A program made the translations under genes and the position numbers. This document shows, piece after piece, positions 33,062-41,983 of a stretch of DNA of 64,000 bases. Numbering within the stretch: the stretch's first letter is position 1; each line of letters starts with the position of its first letter. Source of the DNA: Streptomyces cyanogenus (lineage in GTDB: Bacteria > Actinomycetota > Actinomycetes > Streptomycetales > Streptomycetaceae); NCBI RefSeq assembly GCF_017526105.1, contig NZ_CP071839.1:1426001-1490000 (forward strand), written 5' to 3'. A model generated the notes under the pieces. That model did not search any database, was not told the origin of the DNA, and saw only the letters and a list, made by a program, of their open reading frames with translations.

Positions 33062-33700
33062 GTGATCGCCGTCAACCCGATGGACAGCGCCTCGGTGCTG
33101 GCCGCCTTCGGCGCGCTGGGTGTGCTCGCGGTGATCTTCGCCGAGTCGGGTCTGCTGGTCGTCGGCTTCTTCCTGCCCGGTGACACGCTGCTGTTCCCGG
33201 CCGGGGTGCTGTGTGCGGGCAGCGCCGGCCAGCCGCCGCGGCTGACGCTGTGGCAGGTGCTGCTGTGCGCGGCCGTCGGGGCGGTGGCGGGCGGGCAGGT
33301 GGGCTATCTGATCGGACGGCACGGCGGCCGCGCGCTGCTCGCGCGGACGTCCAGCGGCCGGGCGAAGGCCACGGCCGCGCGGGCCGAGCGGCTGCTGGCG
33401 CGCTACGGCCACGGCAAGGCACTGGTGATCGGCCGGTTCGTACCGCTGCTGCGGTCGGTGCTGCACCCGGTGGCCGGCGCCCTGGGTGTGCCGGCCGGCA
33501 CCTTCACCCTCTGGCAGACGGTGGGCGGGGTGCTCTGGTCGCAGACGCTGGTGCTCGCCGGATACACCCTGGGCGCCTCGGTCCCCCACATCGACGACTA
33601 TCTGCTGCCGCTGGTCGCCCTGGTGGTCGTCGTGTCGCTGCTGCCCCTGCTCCCGGAGGCCCTCCGCGCCCGCCGCAGGCGCCGCGACTCCGCGCGCTGA
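33062..33700 (+). CDS. DedA-family membrane protein
   Basis: 212 residues with about five hydrophobic segments. The family pattern is clear: FAESGLLVVGFFLPGDTLLFPAG, GAVAGGQVGYLIGRHGG, the GRFVPLLRSVLHPVAGALGV amphipathic motif with conserved arginines, and FTLWQTVGGVLWSQTLVLAGYTLG. DedA proteins act in lipid scrambling/flipping and membrane homeostasis. GTG 33062 follows AGGAGG by 8 bases; an earlier in-frame ATG lacks one. Convergent with the TROVE gene. Confidence 0.9.
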   Translation: MIAVNPMDSASVLAAFGALGVLAVIFAESGLLVVGFFLPGDTLLFPAGVLCAGSAGQPPRLTLWQVLLCAAVGAVAGGQVGYLIGRHGGRALLARTSSGRAKATAARAERLLARYGHGKALVIGRFVPLLRSVLHPVAGALGVPAGTFTLWQTVGGVLWSQTLVLAGYTLGASVPHIDDYLLPLVALVVVVSLLPLLPEALRARRRRRDSAR

Positions 33701-33754
33701 GCCGGGCGCCCCGCCACGGTTCACCGGCGGCCACGCCAGGGACGCGGACGGGGG

Positions 33755-35356
33755 TCAGGCCGGCTCGGCGGTCCACGGCCAGGCGGCCTCACGGCCGGCC
33801 TCGACGAGACCGACCATCCGGAACGCGGCGTCCGTGAGGCCGCCGAAGGTGTGCCGGTGGGGGCCCGTGGGACCGTGGGCGGGCCGGTACCCCGCCAGGT
33901 TCCACGTGTACACGGGGATGCCGGACGGGACCGGGTCGGCCGGCCCTCCGGGGTCGTAGGAGGCGGACTGCTCGTCGGTGACGATCAGGACCCGGTCGTG
34001 TCCCCGGTAATGCGTCCGCACCGCCTTCGTCGTGCAGGTGCCTCCGAGGCTGTGGAACCGGTTCAGCACCTCCAGCACCGGCTCGCCCGGCGCGAAGGGC
34101 ACCGGTGCGCTGTTCCAGCCGAACTCCACCAGGTCCGCCTGCTCGGCCCGCAGGGCCAGCGCGGTGCCGAACAGGGCCGCCGCGTCCGCCCGGGTCAGCT
34201 TCGACCGCTCGGAGACGGTGTCCCAGAACATGGAGTCGGACCGGTCCACCAGGATCAGGGACCGCCCGGGCAGGGACGGTACGTGGGCCAGGGAGTGGCC
34301 CAGGGCCCGTTCCAGAGCGGCTGCCCAGCGCTGCGACGGGGCGTGCCGGTGGGCGGCCAGGTAGCGGAAGGGGAACTGCCGGGACCGGGCGACCTCGGAG
34401 GCGTCCGAGAGCCGTGCGGCGACCCGGGCCGCGACCTCGTCCGAGACCCCCGCCTCGTCGAAGTTCCGCAGGTTCCGCAGGAGGGCCATCGGCGCCATCG
34501 CGGGGATCACGGCTTCCCAGACGGCGGCGTCCATCGGTCCGTGGAGCCAGCCCGCCAGGGCCTCCCACGTGATACCCGCCGCGGCCAGCCGCTCGGGGCC
34601 GCCGGGCCCGGTCACCACCGCCCGCCGCTCGTCCGCAGCCGACTCCATCAGCGCCCGGTGGGCGGTCAGCAGGCGGTCGGAGGCCGGCGGAACCGCCTGC
34701 TCCGGGTGGTGGCGGCGGTCCAGGGCGTACCGGAAGAGCGCGCCCTGCCAGGGCTTGTCCGGGTCGGGGGAGGCGTGCACCAGGTTGAGCACGTCGCCGA
34801 AGCGGAAGCCCTTGGACGCGGTGTCGTACTTGAGCAGGGAGCGGGACGTGTACAGCCGGCGTACGCCGTCGGCGATGCCCCGCTTCACGGGCTGCGGCAC
34901 GTTCCGCCCGTACGCGGAGATCCAGTGGGCGAGCAGCTCGCCGGGTTCGTCGGCGCGCTGGAGCACCGAGTCGATCACGGACCGGTTGGAGGGGCCCGCG
35001 GACGCCCCGGCGTCGAGCCGGGCCCGTACGTACGCGGCGGCGCCCACCAGGGAGGCCGTGCGCATGTTGCCCTCTACGCGCAGCCAGCGCAGCAGGCCGG
35101 CCGTCCACACCGGGTCCTGGACGGCGAGTTCTCCGACGAGACGGGTGTACCGGTCGTCCCGCTCCTCCCCGCTCTCGTAGAAGGTCCGCTGGGAGACGAA
35201 GTTGCCGACCGCGAGGAGGAACAGCTCCTCGCGGGGCTCCCGGACGAAGGCCGGGCCGCCCGCGTAGGTGCGGAAGCCCGGCGTGGCGGGCCGGTGAGGG
35301 GGCCGTGGCGGGTGCAGGGAGCGGGCGGCCGCCGAGACGTGCGGGGCCACGAGCAT
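33755..35356 (-). CDS. TROVE-domain RNA-binding protein (Ro60 orthologue)
   Basis: 533 residues. An alpha-helical repeat TROVE domain (about 25-360: GGPAFVREPREELFLLAVGN, EGNMRTASLVGAAAYVRARL, KRGIADGVRRLYTSRSLLKY) is followed by a von Willebrand A-like domain whose metal site DxSxS is intact (D371, S373, S375 in LILVDRSDSMF). Bacterial Ro60/Rsr proteins bind Y RNAs and misfolded RNA and can couple to PNPase in RNA decay after stress. ATG 35356 gives the best frame but has no clear ribosome site; another ATG ten bases upstream, in a different frame, reads MAR, the usual first residues of relatives, so a small frameshift near the start is possible. Upstream is a 370-base non-coding gap. Confidence 0.88.
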   Translation of the reverse strand: MLVAPHVSAAARSLHPPRPPHRPATPGFRTYAGGPAFVREPREELFLLAVGNFVSQRTFYESGEERDDRYTRLVGELAVQDPVWTAGLLRWLRVEGNMRTASLVGAAAYVRARLDAGASAGPSNRSVIDSVLQRADEPGELLAHWISAYGRNVPQPVKRGIADGVRRLYTSRSLLKYDTASKGFRFGDVLNLVHASPDPDKPWQGALFRYALDRRHHPEQAVPPASDRLLTAHRALMESAADERRAVVTGPGGPERLAAAGITWEALAGWLHGPMDAAVWEAVIPAMAPMALLRNLRNFDEAGVSDEVAARVAARLSDASEVARSRQFPFRYLAAHRHAPSQRWAAALERALGHSLAHVPSLPGRSLILVDRSDSMFWDTVSERSKLTRADAAALFGTALALRAEQADLVEFGWNSAPVPFAPGEPVLEVLNRFHSLGGTCTTKAVRTHYRGHDRVLIVTDEQSASYDPGGPADPVPSGIPVYTWNLAGYRPAHGPTGPHRHTFGGLTDAAFRMVGLVEAGREAAWPWTAEPA

Positions 35357-35726
35357 CTCGGGCCATATCTTGGAGACGCGTGGGCTGTGACGAGGCAGTG
35401 AATCCCCCCGGATTCAAAGGATCGATCGGCCCCGGCCACACAGGCCGACGGGGCAGGAAACGGCCGCGCCTGCCGAGATCAAAGGGGCGGCGGCGTCACT
35501 TGGTTGTCAGAAGGAAGTAGCCGCAGCCGAGCGCATCGGAAGGCGCGGTCGCGCCGCCAACCTACAAGGGGCACCGCGCCGCACACCAGCGATTAACGCC
35601 GTCCCGGTGGGCGGCGCACGTCACGACCCGCTCCGGCCCGGCAGGGGAACGAGGCGTCCTGGACGGCTTCGTGACCGTCCGTGAGACTGGAGCGGACCCG
35701 AGGCCCCGGCTGTCAGGGACGGTGAC
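35357..35726. other. Non-coding gap beside ro60, candidate Y RNA region
   Basis: These 370 bases between the divergent Ro60 and DUF779 genes contain no supported frame but several hairpins: GAATCC with GGATTC (about 35399-35414, 4-base loop), GCCCCGGCC (35429-35437) with GGCC and GGGGC (35443-35454), and GGCGCG with CGCGCC near 35543-35556. Bacterial Y RNA genes usually lie next to the Ro60 gene. I could not find a clear tRNA-like T-loop or the conserved Ro-binding stem, so no RNA gene is called. Promoters for both flanking genes must also lie here. Confidence 0.35.
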
Positions 35727-36086
35727 ATGGAAGAGGAGACCCCGCGCGTCGAACTCACCCCGCAGGCCGCGGAGCTGGTGCGCCGCCTGCGCGAGGAGCA
35801 CGGCCCGCTGATGTTCCACCAGTCCGGCGGCTGCTGCGACGGCAGCGCCCCGATGTGCTACCCGGACGGCGAGTTCCGCACCGGCGGCTCGGACGTGCTG
35901 CTGGCCGAGCTGGACGTCGCGGGGGTGCCCGAGCCCGTCACGTTCTGGATGTCGCGCAGCCAGTACCGGGCGTGGAGCCACACCCGGCTGATCGTGGACG
36001 TCGTACCGGGGCGCGGCAGCGGCTTCTCGCTCGAAGCACCCGAGGGGGTGCGTTTTCTCACCCGTTCTCGCGTCGTCGACGCCTAG
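35727..36086 (+). CDS. DUF779 family protein
   Basis: 119 residues with the family hallmark HQSGGCCDGSAPMC (H31, C36, C37, C44) and the later VTFWMSRSQYRAW and HTRLIVDVVPGRGSGFSLE motifs. DUF779 proteins are almost always encoded beside AldB/ExaC-type aldehyde dehydrogenases and may help with metal or thiol chemistry of that enzyme; the biochemical role is unproven. Here the matching aldehyde dehydrogenase and GAF regulator are 20 kb away, suggesting an intervening insertion. The ribosome site (GGGA) is weak. Confidence 0.85.
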   Translation: MEEETPRVELTPQAAELVRRLREEHGPLMFHQSGGCCDGSAPMCYPDGEFRTGGSDVLLAELDVAGVPEPVTFWMSRSQYRAWSHTRLIVDVVPGRGSGFSLEAPEGVRFLTRSRVVDA

Positions 36087-36160
36087 TCGGCCCCCCGCCC
36101 GCCCGCGTCTGGTGCACTGCCCCTGCGCACGGATCAGCTGACGAGACATCAGGGGACAGG

Positions 36161-37399
36161 GTGACGAGAGGTCGCAGGCGTTCGGCAGCGGGCAGAGCGG
36201 TTCTCACGGTGGTCACGGCGTTCGGTGTGCTGGCCGGTGCGTCCCTGACGGGTGCGGCACCGGCCGGTGCCGCACCCGCGGGCAGACGGCTCGCGCCGGG
36301 CGTCACCTACCGGGACTTCGACGTGCCCGCGGCGGCGGGGACGGCCCGCGCCCACCTGGTCACGGTGGACCTGGCCGATCCGCACGTCCGCGTCGACCTG
36401 CTGTACCCGGGCGCGGTGGCGGCCCGGGCCACGGTCTCCCGGCTGGCGGACTCGGCCGGGGCGGTCGCCGGGGTGAACGGGGACTTCTTCGACATCAGCG
36501 AGACGCAGCACCCGGGCGTGGAGGCCACCGGTGCCCCCGTCGGACCGGCGGTGGCGGGCGGAGAGATGCTCAAGGCGGCGGTGCCGAACGGCCAGCGGTT
36601 CGGGCCCGCGCTGCCCCCGGGCGGCAGCACCCGGGACGTGTTCGGTGTGGGCACCGACGGCCGGGCCCGGCTGGACCGTCTCTCCCTCAGCGGCTCGGTC
36701 GGCACGCCGGCGGGACGGCTGCCGCTCAAGGGCCTCAACCAGTACGCCCTGCCGGTGGACTCCGTCGGCGCCTTCACCACCCGCTGGGGCAGCGCCTCCC
36801 GGGTGCGGGCCGTGTGCGGCACCGACAGCCGGCGGTCGGATCCGTGCAGCAGCGACACGTACGAGGTGAAGGTGCGCGGCGGCCGGGTGGTCTCGGCCTC
36901 CGACGCCCCGGGCAGCGGCACGATCCCGGCGGGCACCACGGTCCTGGTGGGCCGCGAGGCGGGCGCGCAGCAGCTGCGCGAGCTGTCGGTCGGTGACCCG
37001 GTGGACGTCAACCACACCCTGGTGGCCTCCTCGTCCGGGGTGCCGTACACGTTCGCCATCGGCGGCTTCCCGATCCTGCGCGACGGCGCCCCGCTGTCCG
37101 GCCTGGACACCGCCACGTCGGCGGTGCGCACGGTCGCCGGCTTCACGGACGACGGCCGGCGGCTGCTGCTCCTGGCGCTGGACGGCGCCGCGGCCTACCG
37201 CACCGGCCTGACCGTCGCGGAGGAGGCGCAGACCATGCGGTCGCTGGGGGCCACCGACGCCTTCAACCTGGACGGCGGCGGCTCGACGGAGCTGGTCACC
37301 CGCGACCCCGGCGAGACGGCCGTGTCGGTGCGCAACCACCCGAGCGGCGGCGCCGAACGTCCGGTGCCCAACGGCATCGGCGTCTTCTCCGCGCAGTGA
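36161..37399 (+). CDS. Secreted phosphodiester glycosidase (NAGPA family)
   Basis: 412 residues from a GTG at 36161. Signal peptide: basic TRGRRRSAAGR, hydrophobic AVLTVVTAFGVLAGASL, cleavage near GAAPAG. The mature protein carries the NAGPA/phosphodiester glycosidase fold: GVTYRDFDVP, AVAGVNGDFFDI, YTFAIGGFPILRDG, RRLLLLALDG and the end motif GATDAFNLDGGGSTELV with VPNGIGVF. Members remove GlcNAc-1-phosphodiester or act on similar wall or exopolysaccharide links outside the cell; the substrate here is unknown. Confidence 0.85.
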   Translation: MTRGRRRSAAGRAVLTVVTAFGVLAGASLTGAAPAGAAPAGRRLAPGVTYRDFDVPAAAGTARAHLVTVDLADPHVRVDLLYPGAVAARATVSRLADSAGAVAGVNGDFFDISETQHPGVEATGAPVGPAVAGGEMLKAAVPNGQRFGPALPPGGSTRDVFGVGTDGRARLDRLSLSGSVGTPAGRLPLKGLNQYALPVDSVGAFTTRWGSASRVRAVCGTDSRRSDPCSSDTYEVKVRGGRVVSASDAPGSGTIPAGTTVLVGREAGAQQLRELSVGDPVDVNHTLVASSSGVPYTFAIGGFPILRDGAPLSGLDTATSAVRTVAGFTDDGRRLLLLALDGAAAYRTGLTVAEEAQTMRSLGATDAFNLDGGGSTELVTRDPGETAVSVRNHPSGGAERPVPNGIGVFSAQ

Positions 37400-37400
37400 C

Positions 37401-37595
37401 TCAGGGCCGCAGGCTGCTCACCAGGTCGGCGGTCGCGGTGAGCCCGCTGTGGATGGTGGGCGCCACGCTCGTGCTGGCGAGATAGAAGCCGAGCAGCAGG
37501 CAGACCAGGGCGTGGGAGATCTTCAGCGAGCAGTTGCGAATGAAGATCACGGCCAGGATCAGAAGCAGCAGCACCACAGAGATGGAAACGGCCAT
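37401..37595 (-). CDS. Small membrane protein
   Basis: 64 residues with two hydrophobic segments: an N-terminal SVVLLLLILAVIFI helix and HALVCLLLGFYLAST, then a polar end. A strong ribosome site (GGAGGAGGG) precedes the ATG. It ends one base from the stop of the convergent glycosidase gene. Similar short membrane proteins are common in Streptomyces; function unknown. Confidence 0.7.
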   Translation of the reverse strand: MAVSISVVLLLLILAVIFIRNCSLKISHALVCLLLGFYLASTSVAPTIHSGLTATADLVSSLRP

Positions 37596-37698
37596 CGGGA
37601 ACCCTCCTCCGCCACGCCCCGTGTGCGGCGTTCGGCCGCAAGTGTGGCGTAGCGGAGGGTTCGTCCGGGCGGCTGACGTGTCCTCCGATCGTGTGGTC

Positions 37699-38556
37699 TT
37701 ACCCGGCGGGGTGGACGTCGAGGAAGGCCTCCAGGCCGGCGAGGTCGTCGGTGTTGAGGTAGTCCACGCCGGCGTCGAGCAGCTCGGTCCACAGCGCGTC
37801 CCGGGCCGGGCCGGCGGTGTCCGGGGTGGCCCAGAACCGGACCTGCTGCCCGCGCGCGTGGGCGGCGCCGGTGATGCCGCGCAGCTTGTGCCGTTCGGCG
37901 TCCGGGAACGCCCCGACGCCGCTCCAGGTGAAGTTCTGCGTCCAGTTGTCGCTGATCAGCGGGATGAGGGAGGCCGGGGCGGAGCCGCCGAGGTCGGACA
38001 GCCGGCCGTCGTAGAAGGCGCGGCGCTCGGTCTGTGCCTCCATCGGGGTACGGGCCGCCCGGTCGCCGGAGACGACCGCGGTGACCGGCCCCGGGTGGAC
38101 GCGGCCGTGCGCGTACCGGGTGAACAGGTGCGGGTAGCGGCGCAGCTGGCGGTCGAGTTCCAGGTAGGCCGAGGAGCCCTCGGTCTTGATGTCGACGAGG
38201 AGCTGGAGCGGCCGGCGCCACCCGCGGTAGGCGGCGCCGTGGTGCGCCCGGACGCGGGCGGCGAGCGGTTCGAGGTAGAGGGATTCCAGGGTGCGGGACG
38301 GGTCGAGGTCGGATGCCTCGTGGCCGACGAGGAGCTGGTCGCCGACGAGGAAGACGTCGGCTTCGACGCTGCCGAAGCGGTGGTCGAGGGCGTCGTACAG
38401 GGGCCGCGGGTGCGCGTAGTCGTTGTGGGCGTGGGCGTGCCACAGCGGGCGGGGCCCGCGGTCACCGGCCGACGCGCGGCTCGCGGGCAGGGCGAGCGTG
38501 CCGGCGAGGGCGGCACCGAGGGTGGTGAGGGCTCTGCGACGGGTGGTGAGGGCCAT
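37699..38556 (-). CDS. Secreted GDPD/PI-PLC-like phosphodiesterase
   Basis: 285 residues. The start MALTTRRRALTTLGAALAG is a twin-arginine signal ending near ASA. The TIM-barrel of the PI-PLC/GDPD superfamily is recognised from WHAHAHNDYAHPRPLYDAL, FGSVEADVFLVGDQLLVGHE, LLVDIKTEG and the final GVDYLNTDDLAGLEAFL; this is the AIM6-like branch. It should cleave phosphodiesters such as glycerophosphodiesters outside the cell. GGGAGG precedes ATG 38556. Confidence 0.82.
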   Translation of the reverse strand: MALTTRRRALTTLGAALAGTLALPASRASAGDRGPRPLWHAHAHNDYAHPRPLYDALDHRFGSVEADVFLVGDQLLVGHEASDLDPSRTLESLYLEPLAARVRAHHGAAYRGWRRPLQLLVDIKTEGSSAYLELDRQLRRYPHLFTRYAHGRVHPGPVTAVVSGDRAARTPMEAQTERRAFYDGRLSDLGGSAPASLIPLISDNWTQNFTWSGVGAFPDAERHKLRGITGAAHARGQQVRFWATPDTAGPARDALWTELLDAGVDYLNTDDLAGLEAFLDVHPAG

Positions 38557-38674
38557 GCACTGCCTCCCTGGGGGTGAGGGGACCGGGGAGAGTATGCGGG
38601 CACTCACCGCCCAAAGAGGCCTGTCGCGCGGGGAGTTGGTGTGCTGTTCACCTCCTCCGCGGGCACATGCGGAA

Positions 38675-38702
38675 GAAGCCCGCCCCGGGTGGGGCGGGCT
38701 TC
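38675..38702. terminator. 12-bp hairpin terminator
   Basis: GAAGCCCGCCCC (38675-38686) and GGGGCGGGCTTC (38691-38702) pair perfectly around a 4-base loop, just after the end of the acyl-CoA dehydrogenase operon. Confidence 0.85.
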
Positions 38703-38714
38703 ACCGTCGGCCGG

Positions 38715-39788
38715 TCAGGGTGCCTGGAGGTCGGTCAGCTCGGCCAGTGCCTCGCGGTGGGCGCCCGCGGTGCCGTAGGCGATCGAGTCCGCCTTGGCCC
38801 GCTTCAGGTACAGGTGGACCGGGTGTTCCCAGGTCATGCCGATCCCGCCGTGCAGTTGCAGCGCCTCCTCGGTGGCGTGTACGGCGACGGGGGAGGCGTA
38901 CGCCTGGGCGACGGCCACCGTGATGTCGGTGTCCTCGCCGGAGGCGAGCGCGTCGGCGGCGGCGCGGGCGGCGGCCCGGAGGTTGACGACCTCCAGCCAC
39001 AGCTGGGCGAGCCGGTGCTTGAGCGCCTGGAAGCCGCCGACCGGCCGGTTGAACTGCCTGCGCTCCTTCAGGTACCGGACCGTCTCGGTCAGCGCCCAGT
39101 CGGCGACGCCCAGTTGCTCGGAGGCGAGCAGTCCGGCGGCGGCGCGCAGGGCCCGTCGTACGGCGGGCTCCGCGTCGCCGACACGGCGACCGGCCGCGCC
39201 GGCGAGGGTGACGGCGGCGAGCGGGCGGGTCAGGTCCAGGGCGACCTGCGGGGTGATGGTGGCGGCGTCGGCGGTGACGGCGTACAGGCCGCCGTCGTCG
39301 GCCGGGACGAGCAGCACGTCGGCGACGGCCGCGTCCGCGATCCCCGTCAGCTCGCCGTGCAGGGTGCCGTTCTCGACCCGTACGGTCTCGACGGCGGCGC
39401 CCGGCGCCGTGTGCAGGCCGACGGCGAGCACGCCGATGGTGCGCCCGGAGGCCAACTGCGCCGACAGCTCCCGGTCGTCGCAGGCCAGCAGGGCCTCGGT
39501 GGCCACGACCGCGCTGGTCAGGTACGGCAGCGGAGCCACCGCTCGGCCCAGCTCCTCCAGCACGACGGCGGCTTCCCGGTGGGTCGCGCCCTGCCCGCCC
39601 TGGTCCTCGGGCACCAGCAGGCCGGCCAGGCCCATGCCCTCGGCCAGCGACTTCCACAGGCCGCGGTCGAACGGGGTGGCCGACTCGCTGCGGGCGATCA
39701 CGTCGGCCGGTGCGCAGTGGTCCGTGAGCAGGTCGCGGACCGCGGCCCGCAGCGCCTCTTCCTCCTCGGAGTACAGCAGATCCGTCAT
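38715..39788 (-). CDS. Acyl-CoA dehydrogenase subunit (FadE-like, shorter partner)
   Basis: 357 residues. Conserved pieces include GLAGLLVPEDQGGQGATHRE, the C-terminal RRQFNRPVGGFQALKHRLA and HATEEALQLHGGIGMTWEHP, HLYLKRAK. The mid-domain FAD-binding S/T motif is weak, as in partners of heteromeric enzymes. Its ATG overlaps the stop of the second acyl-CoA dehydrogenase gene, so a two-subunit enzyme like the mycobacterial FadE pairs acting on sterol or unusual acyl-CoAs is plausible. Third gene of the operon. Confidence 0.88.
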   Translation of the reverse strand: MTDLLYSEEEEALRAAVRDLLTDHCAPADVIARSESATPFDRGLWKSLAEGMGLAGLLVPEDQGGQGATHREAAVVLEELGRAVAPLPYLTSAVVATEALLACDDRELSAQLASGRTIGVLAVGLHTAPGAAVETVRVENGTLHGELTGIADAAVADVLLVPADDGGLYAVTADAATITPQVALDLTRPLAAVTLAGAAGRRVGDAEPAVRRALRAAAGLLASEQLGVADWALTETVRYLKERRQFNRPVGGFQALKHRLAQLWLEVVNLRAAARAAADALASGEDTDITVAVAQAYASPVAVHATEEALQLHGGIGMTWEHPVHLYLKRAKADSIAYGTAGAHREALAELTDLQAP

Positions 39789-40966
39789 CGGGCGAGGTCC
39801 TTCCAGGCGACGTCCTTGTCGGTGCGCGGCTCGGCGGGCAGGCCCAGGACGCGCTCGGCGACGATGTTCAGCAGGACCTCGCTGGTCCCGCCCTCGATGC
39901 TGTTGCCCTTGGAGCGCAGGTAGCGGTAGCCGGCATCCCGGCCGGTGAAGTCGACGAGCTCCGGGCGGCGCATGGTCCAGTCGTCGTACAACAGGCCCTG
40001 CTCGCCGAGGAGTTCGACCTCCAAGCCGCTGATCTGCTGGTTGAGGCGGGCGAAGGCGAGCTTCATGCCGGCGCCCTCGGGGCCGGGCTGGCCGGCGACG
40101 AGTTGCTGGCGCAGGCGTTCGGCGGTGAGACGGGAGACCTCGGCCTCGACCCACAGTTCGAGCAGTCGCTGGTGCAGGTCGTGGGTGCGCAGCTCGGGGC
40201 GTTCCCGCCAGGTCTTCGCGACCGGGCCGATCATGCCGCCCTCGCGAGGCAGTCGCATGCCGCCGATGGCGACGCGCTCGTTGTTGAGCGTGGTCTGGGC
40301 GACGCGCCAGCCGTCGCCGACCTCGCCGAGGCGGCAGGAGTCGGGGATGCGGACGTCGGTGAGGAAGACCTCGTTGAACTCGGCCTCACCGGTGATCTGC
40401 CGCAGTGGCCGGACCTCGACACCGGGGTCGGTCATGTCGCAGAGGAAGTAGGTGATGCCCGCGTGCTTGGGCACGTCCGGGTCGGTGCGGGCGATGAGGA
40501 TGGCCCAGCGGGCGTTGTGCGCGCCGGACGTCCACACCTTCTGGCCGTTGACCACCCAGTCGTCGCCCTCACGGACGGCGCGGGTGCCGAGCGCGGCGAG
40601 GTCGGAGCCGGCGCCGGGCTCGCTGAACAGCTGGCACCAGACCTCCTCCCCGGTCCACAGGGGGCGCAGATAGCGCTGCTTCTGTTCCTCGGTGCCGTAC
40701 TTGAGGATCGTCGGGGCGGCCATGCCGAGTCCGATGCCGTTGCGGCGCGAGTCGTTGTCGGGGGCGCCCGCGGCCTCCAGCTCGGCGTCGACCACGGCCT
40801 GCAGGGAGCGCGGGGCACCGAGTCCGCCGAGGCCCTTCGGGTAGTGCACCCAGGCGAGCCCGGCGTCGAAGCGGGCCCGGAGGAACTCCAGGCGGTCGGT
40901 CGTGGCGGGAGGATGTGCGGCCAGCAACTCTCGTGTGAGGCGGCGCAGGTCGTCGGCGTCGGTCAT
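39785..40966 (-). CDS. Acyl-CoA dehydrogenase
   Basis: 393 residues. FAD-dependent alpha,beta-dehydrogenation of acyl-CoA. Motifs: GLGMAAPTILKYGTEEQKQRYL, CQLFSEPGAGSDLA, WVVNGQKVWTSGAHNARWAIL, VPDNR-equivalent IPDSCRLGEVGDGW and the end GNSIEGGTSEVLLNIVAERVLGLP. ATGA overlaps join it to both neighbours: quinone oxidoreductase upstream and the shorter dehydrogenase downstream. Confidence 0.92.
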   Translation of the reverse strand: MTDADDLRRLTRELLAAHPPATTDRLEFLRARFDAGLAWVHYPKGLGGLGAPRSLQAVVDAELEAAGAPDNDSRRNGIGLGMAAPTILKYGTEEQKQRYLRPLWTGEEVWCQLFSEPGAGSDLAALGTRAVREGDDWVVNGQKVWTSGAHNARWAILIARTDPDVPKHAGITYFLCDMTDPGVEVRPLRQITGEAEFNEVFLTDVRIPDSCRLGEVGDGWRVAQTTLNNERVAIGGMRLPREGGMIGPVAKTWRERPELRTHDLHQRLLELWVEAEVSRLTAERLRQQLVAGQPGPEGAGMKLAFARLNQQISGLEVELLGEQGLLYDDWTMRRPELVDFTGRDAGYRYLRSKGNSIEGGTSEVLLNIVAERVLGLPAEPRTDKDVAWKDLAR

Positions 40967-41934
40967 GCGGCGGCTCCGTTCTCCAGCAGGACGGCGACCC
41001 GGCCGGTGGTCACTCCGTCGGCGACCCGCTGCACGGCCTCGGCGGCGCCGGCCAGCGGCACCCGCTCGCTGATCAGCGGTTTGACGGCGCCCCGCGCGGC
41101 CAGCTCGGTGAGCTGTTCGTGGCAGTGCTGGACCAGCTTCGGGTTCTTGGTGTTGTACAGGCCCCAGTGCAGGCCGAGGATCGAGTAGTTCTTCACCAGG
41201 GCGTGGTTGAGGGCCGGGCTCGGGATGGTGCCGCTGGCGAAGCCGACGACGACGATCCGGCCCTCGAAGGCGACCAGCTTCGCGGACTGGGCGTAGGCCG
41301 TGCCGCCGACGGGGTCGTAGATCACGTCGGCGCCCCGGCCTGCGGTGGCCTCCTTCACGGCGGCGACGACGTCCTCGGTGCGCCGGTCCACCACCACGTC
41401 ACAGCCCAGCTCCCGGGCGACGGCGGCCTTGTCCGCGCCGCCCACGACGCCGATCACCGTGGCGCCGGCCGCCTTGCCGAGCTGTACGGCTGCGCTGCCC
41501 ACGCCACCGGCGGCGGCGTGCACCAGGAGGGTCTCGCCGGCCTCCAGGCGGGCGCGGCGGTGCAGGCCGAACCAGCCGGTCTGGTAGCCGATGTGCAGGG
41601 CGGCGGCCTCGGCGTCGTCCAGCGACTCGGGTGCGGGGAGCAGGGCGCGGGCGTCGGCGAGGGCGTACTCGGCGAAACCGCCGTGGGGCAGCGCGGGGTT
41701 GGCGATCACCCGGCGGCCGTCTTCGGTCTCGCCGCAGATCTCGACGCCCGGCGTGAAGGGCAGCGGCGGGCGCACCTGGTACTCGCCCCGGCACAGCAGC
41801 GCGTCCGGGAAGTTGACATTGGCGGCGCGCACCCGCAGCAGCACCTGGCCGTCGGCGGGTGTCGGGCGCTCCACCTCCGCGAGGCGCATCACCTCACGCG
41901 GCTCGCCGTTCTCGTGCACTTGCCATGCCTGCAT
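40963..41934 (-). CDS. NADPH:quinone oxidoreductase family protein
   Basis: 323 residues, zinc-independent medium-chain dehydrogenase fold: VNFPDALLCRGEYQVRPPLPFTPGVEICG, AALHIGYQTGWFGLHRRARL, nucleotide motif VHAAAGGVGSAAVQLGKAAG, YDPVGGTAYAQSAKLVAFEG. Reduces quinones or conjugated enones with NADPH. First gene of the acyl-CoA dehydrogenase operon; a palindrome AAGCGGTCGCTT lies about 50 bases upstream. Confidence 0.9.
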   Translation of the reverse strand: MQAWQVHENGEPREVMRLAEVERPTPADGQVLLRVRAANVNFPDALLCRGEYQVRPPLPFTPGVEICGETEDGRRVIANPALPHGGFAEYALADARALLPAPESLDDAEAAALHIGYQTGWFGLHRRARLEAGETLLVHAAAGGVGSAAVQLGKAAGATVIGVVGGADKAAVARELGCDVVVDRRTEDVVAAVKEATAGRGADVIYDPVGGTAYAQSAKLVAFEGRIVVVGFASGTIPSPALNHALVKNYSILGLHWGLYNTKNPKLVQHCHEQLTELAARGAVKPLISERVPLAGAAEAVQRVADGVTTGRVAVLLENGAAA

Positions 41935-41983
41935 GCGGGGCCTCCACGGGACTGCTTCGTCTGACCGGGTCCGACGGCATACT

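Noticed and set aside
35395..35425. Hairpin GAATCC-GGATTC as a tRNA-like T-arm of a Y RNA
   Set aside because: The loop and flanking bases do not form a proper 5-bp stem with a TTCRA loop, so no RNA gene was called, only a candidate region.
38675..38702. GC-rich inverted repeat as an attachment site or IS end
   Set aside because: Position directly after an operon and perfect short-loop hairpin form fit a terminator better; no transposase or target duplication is nearby.
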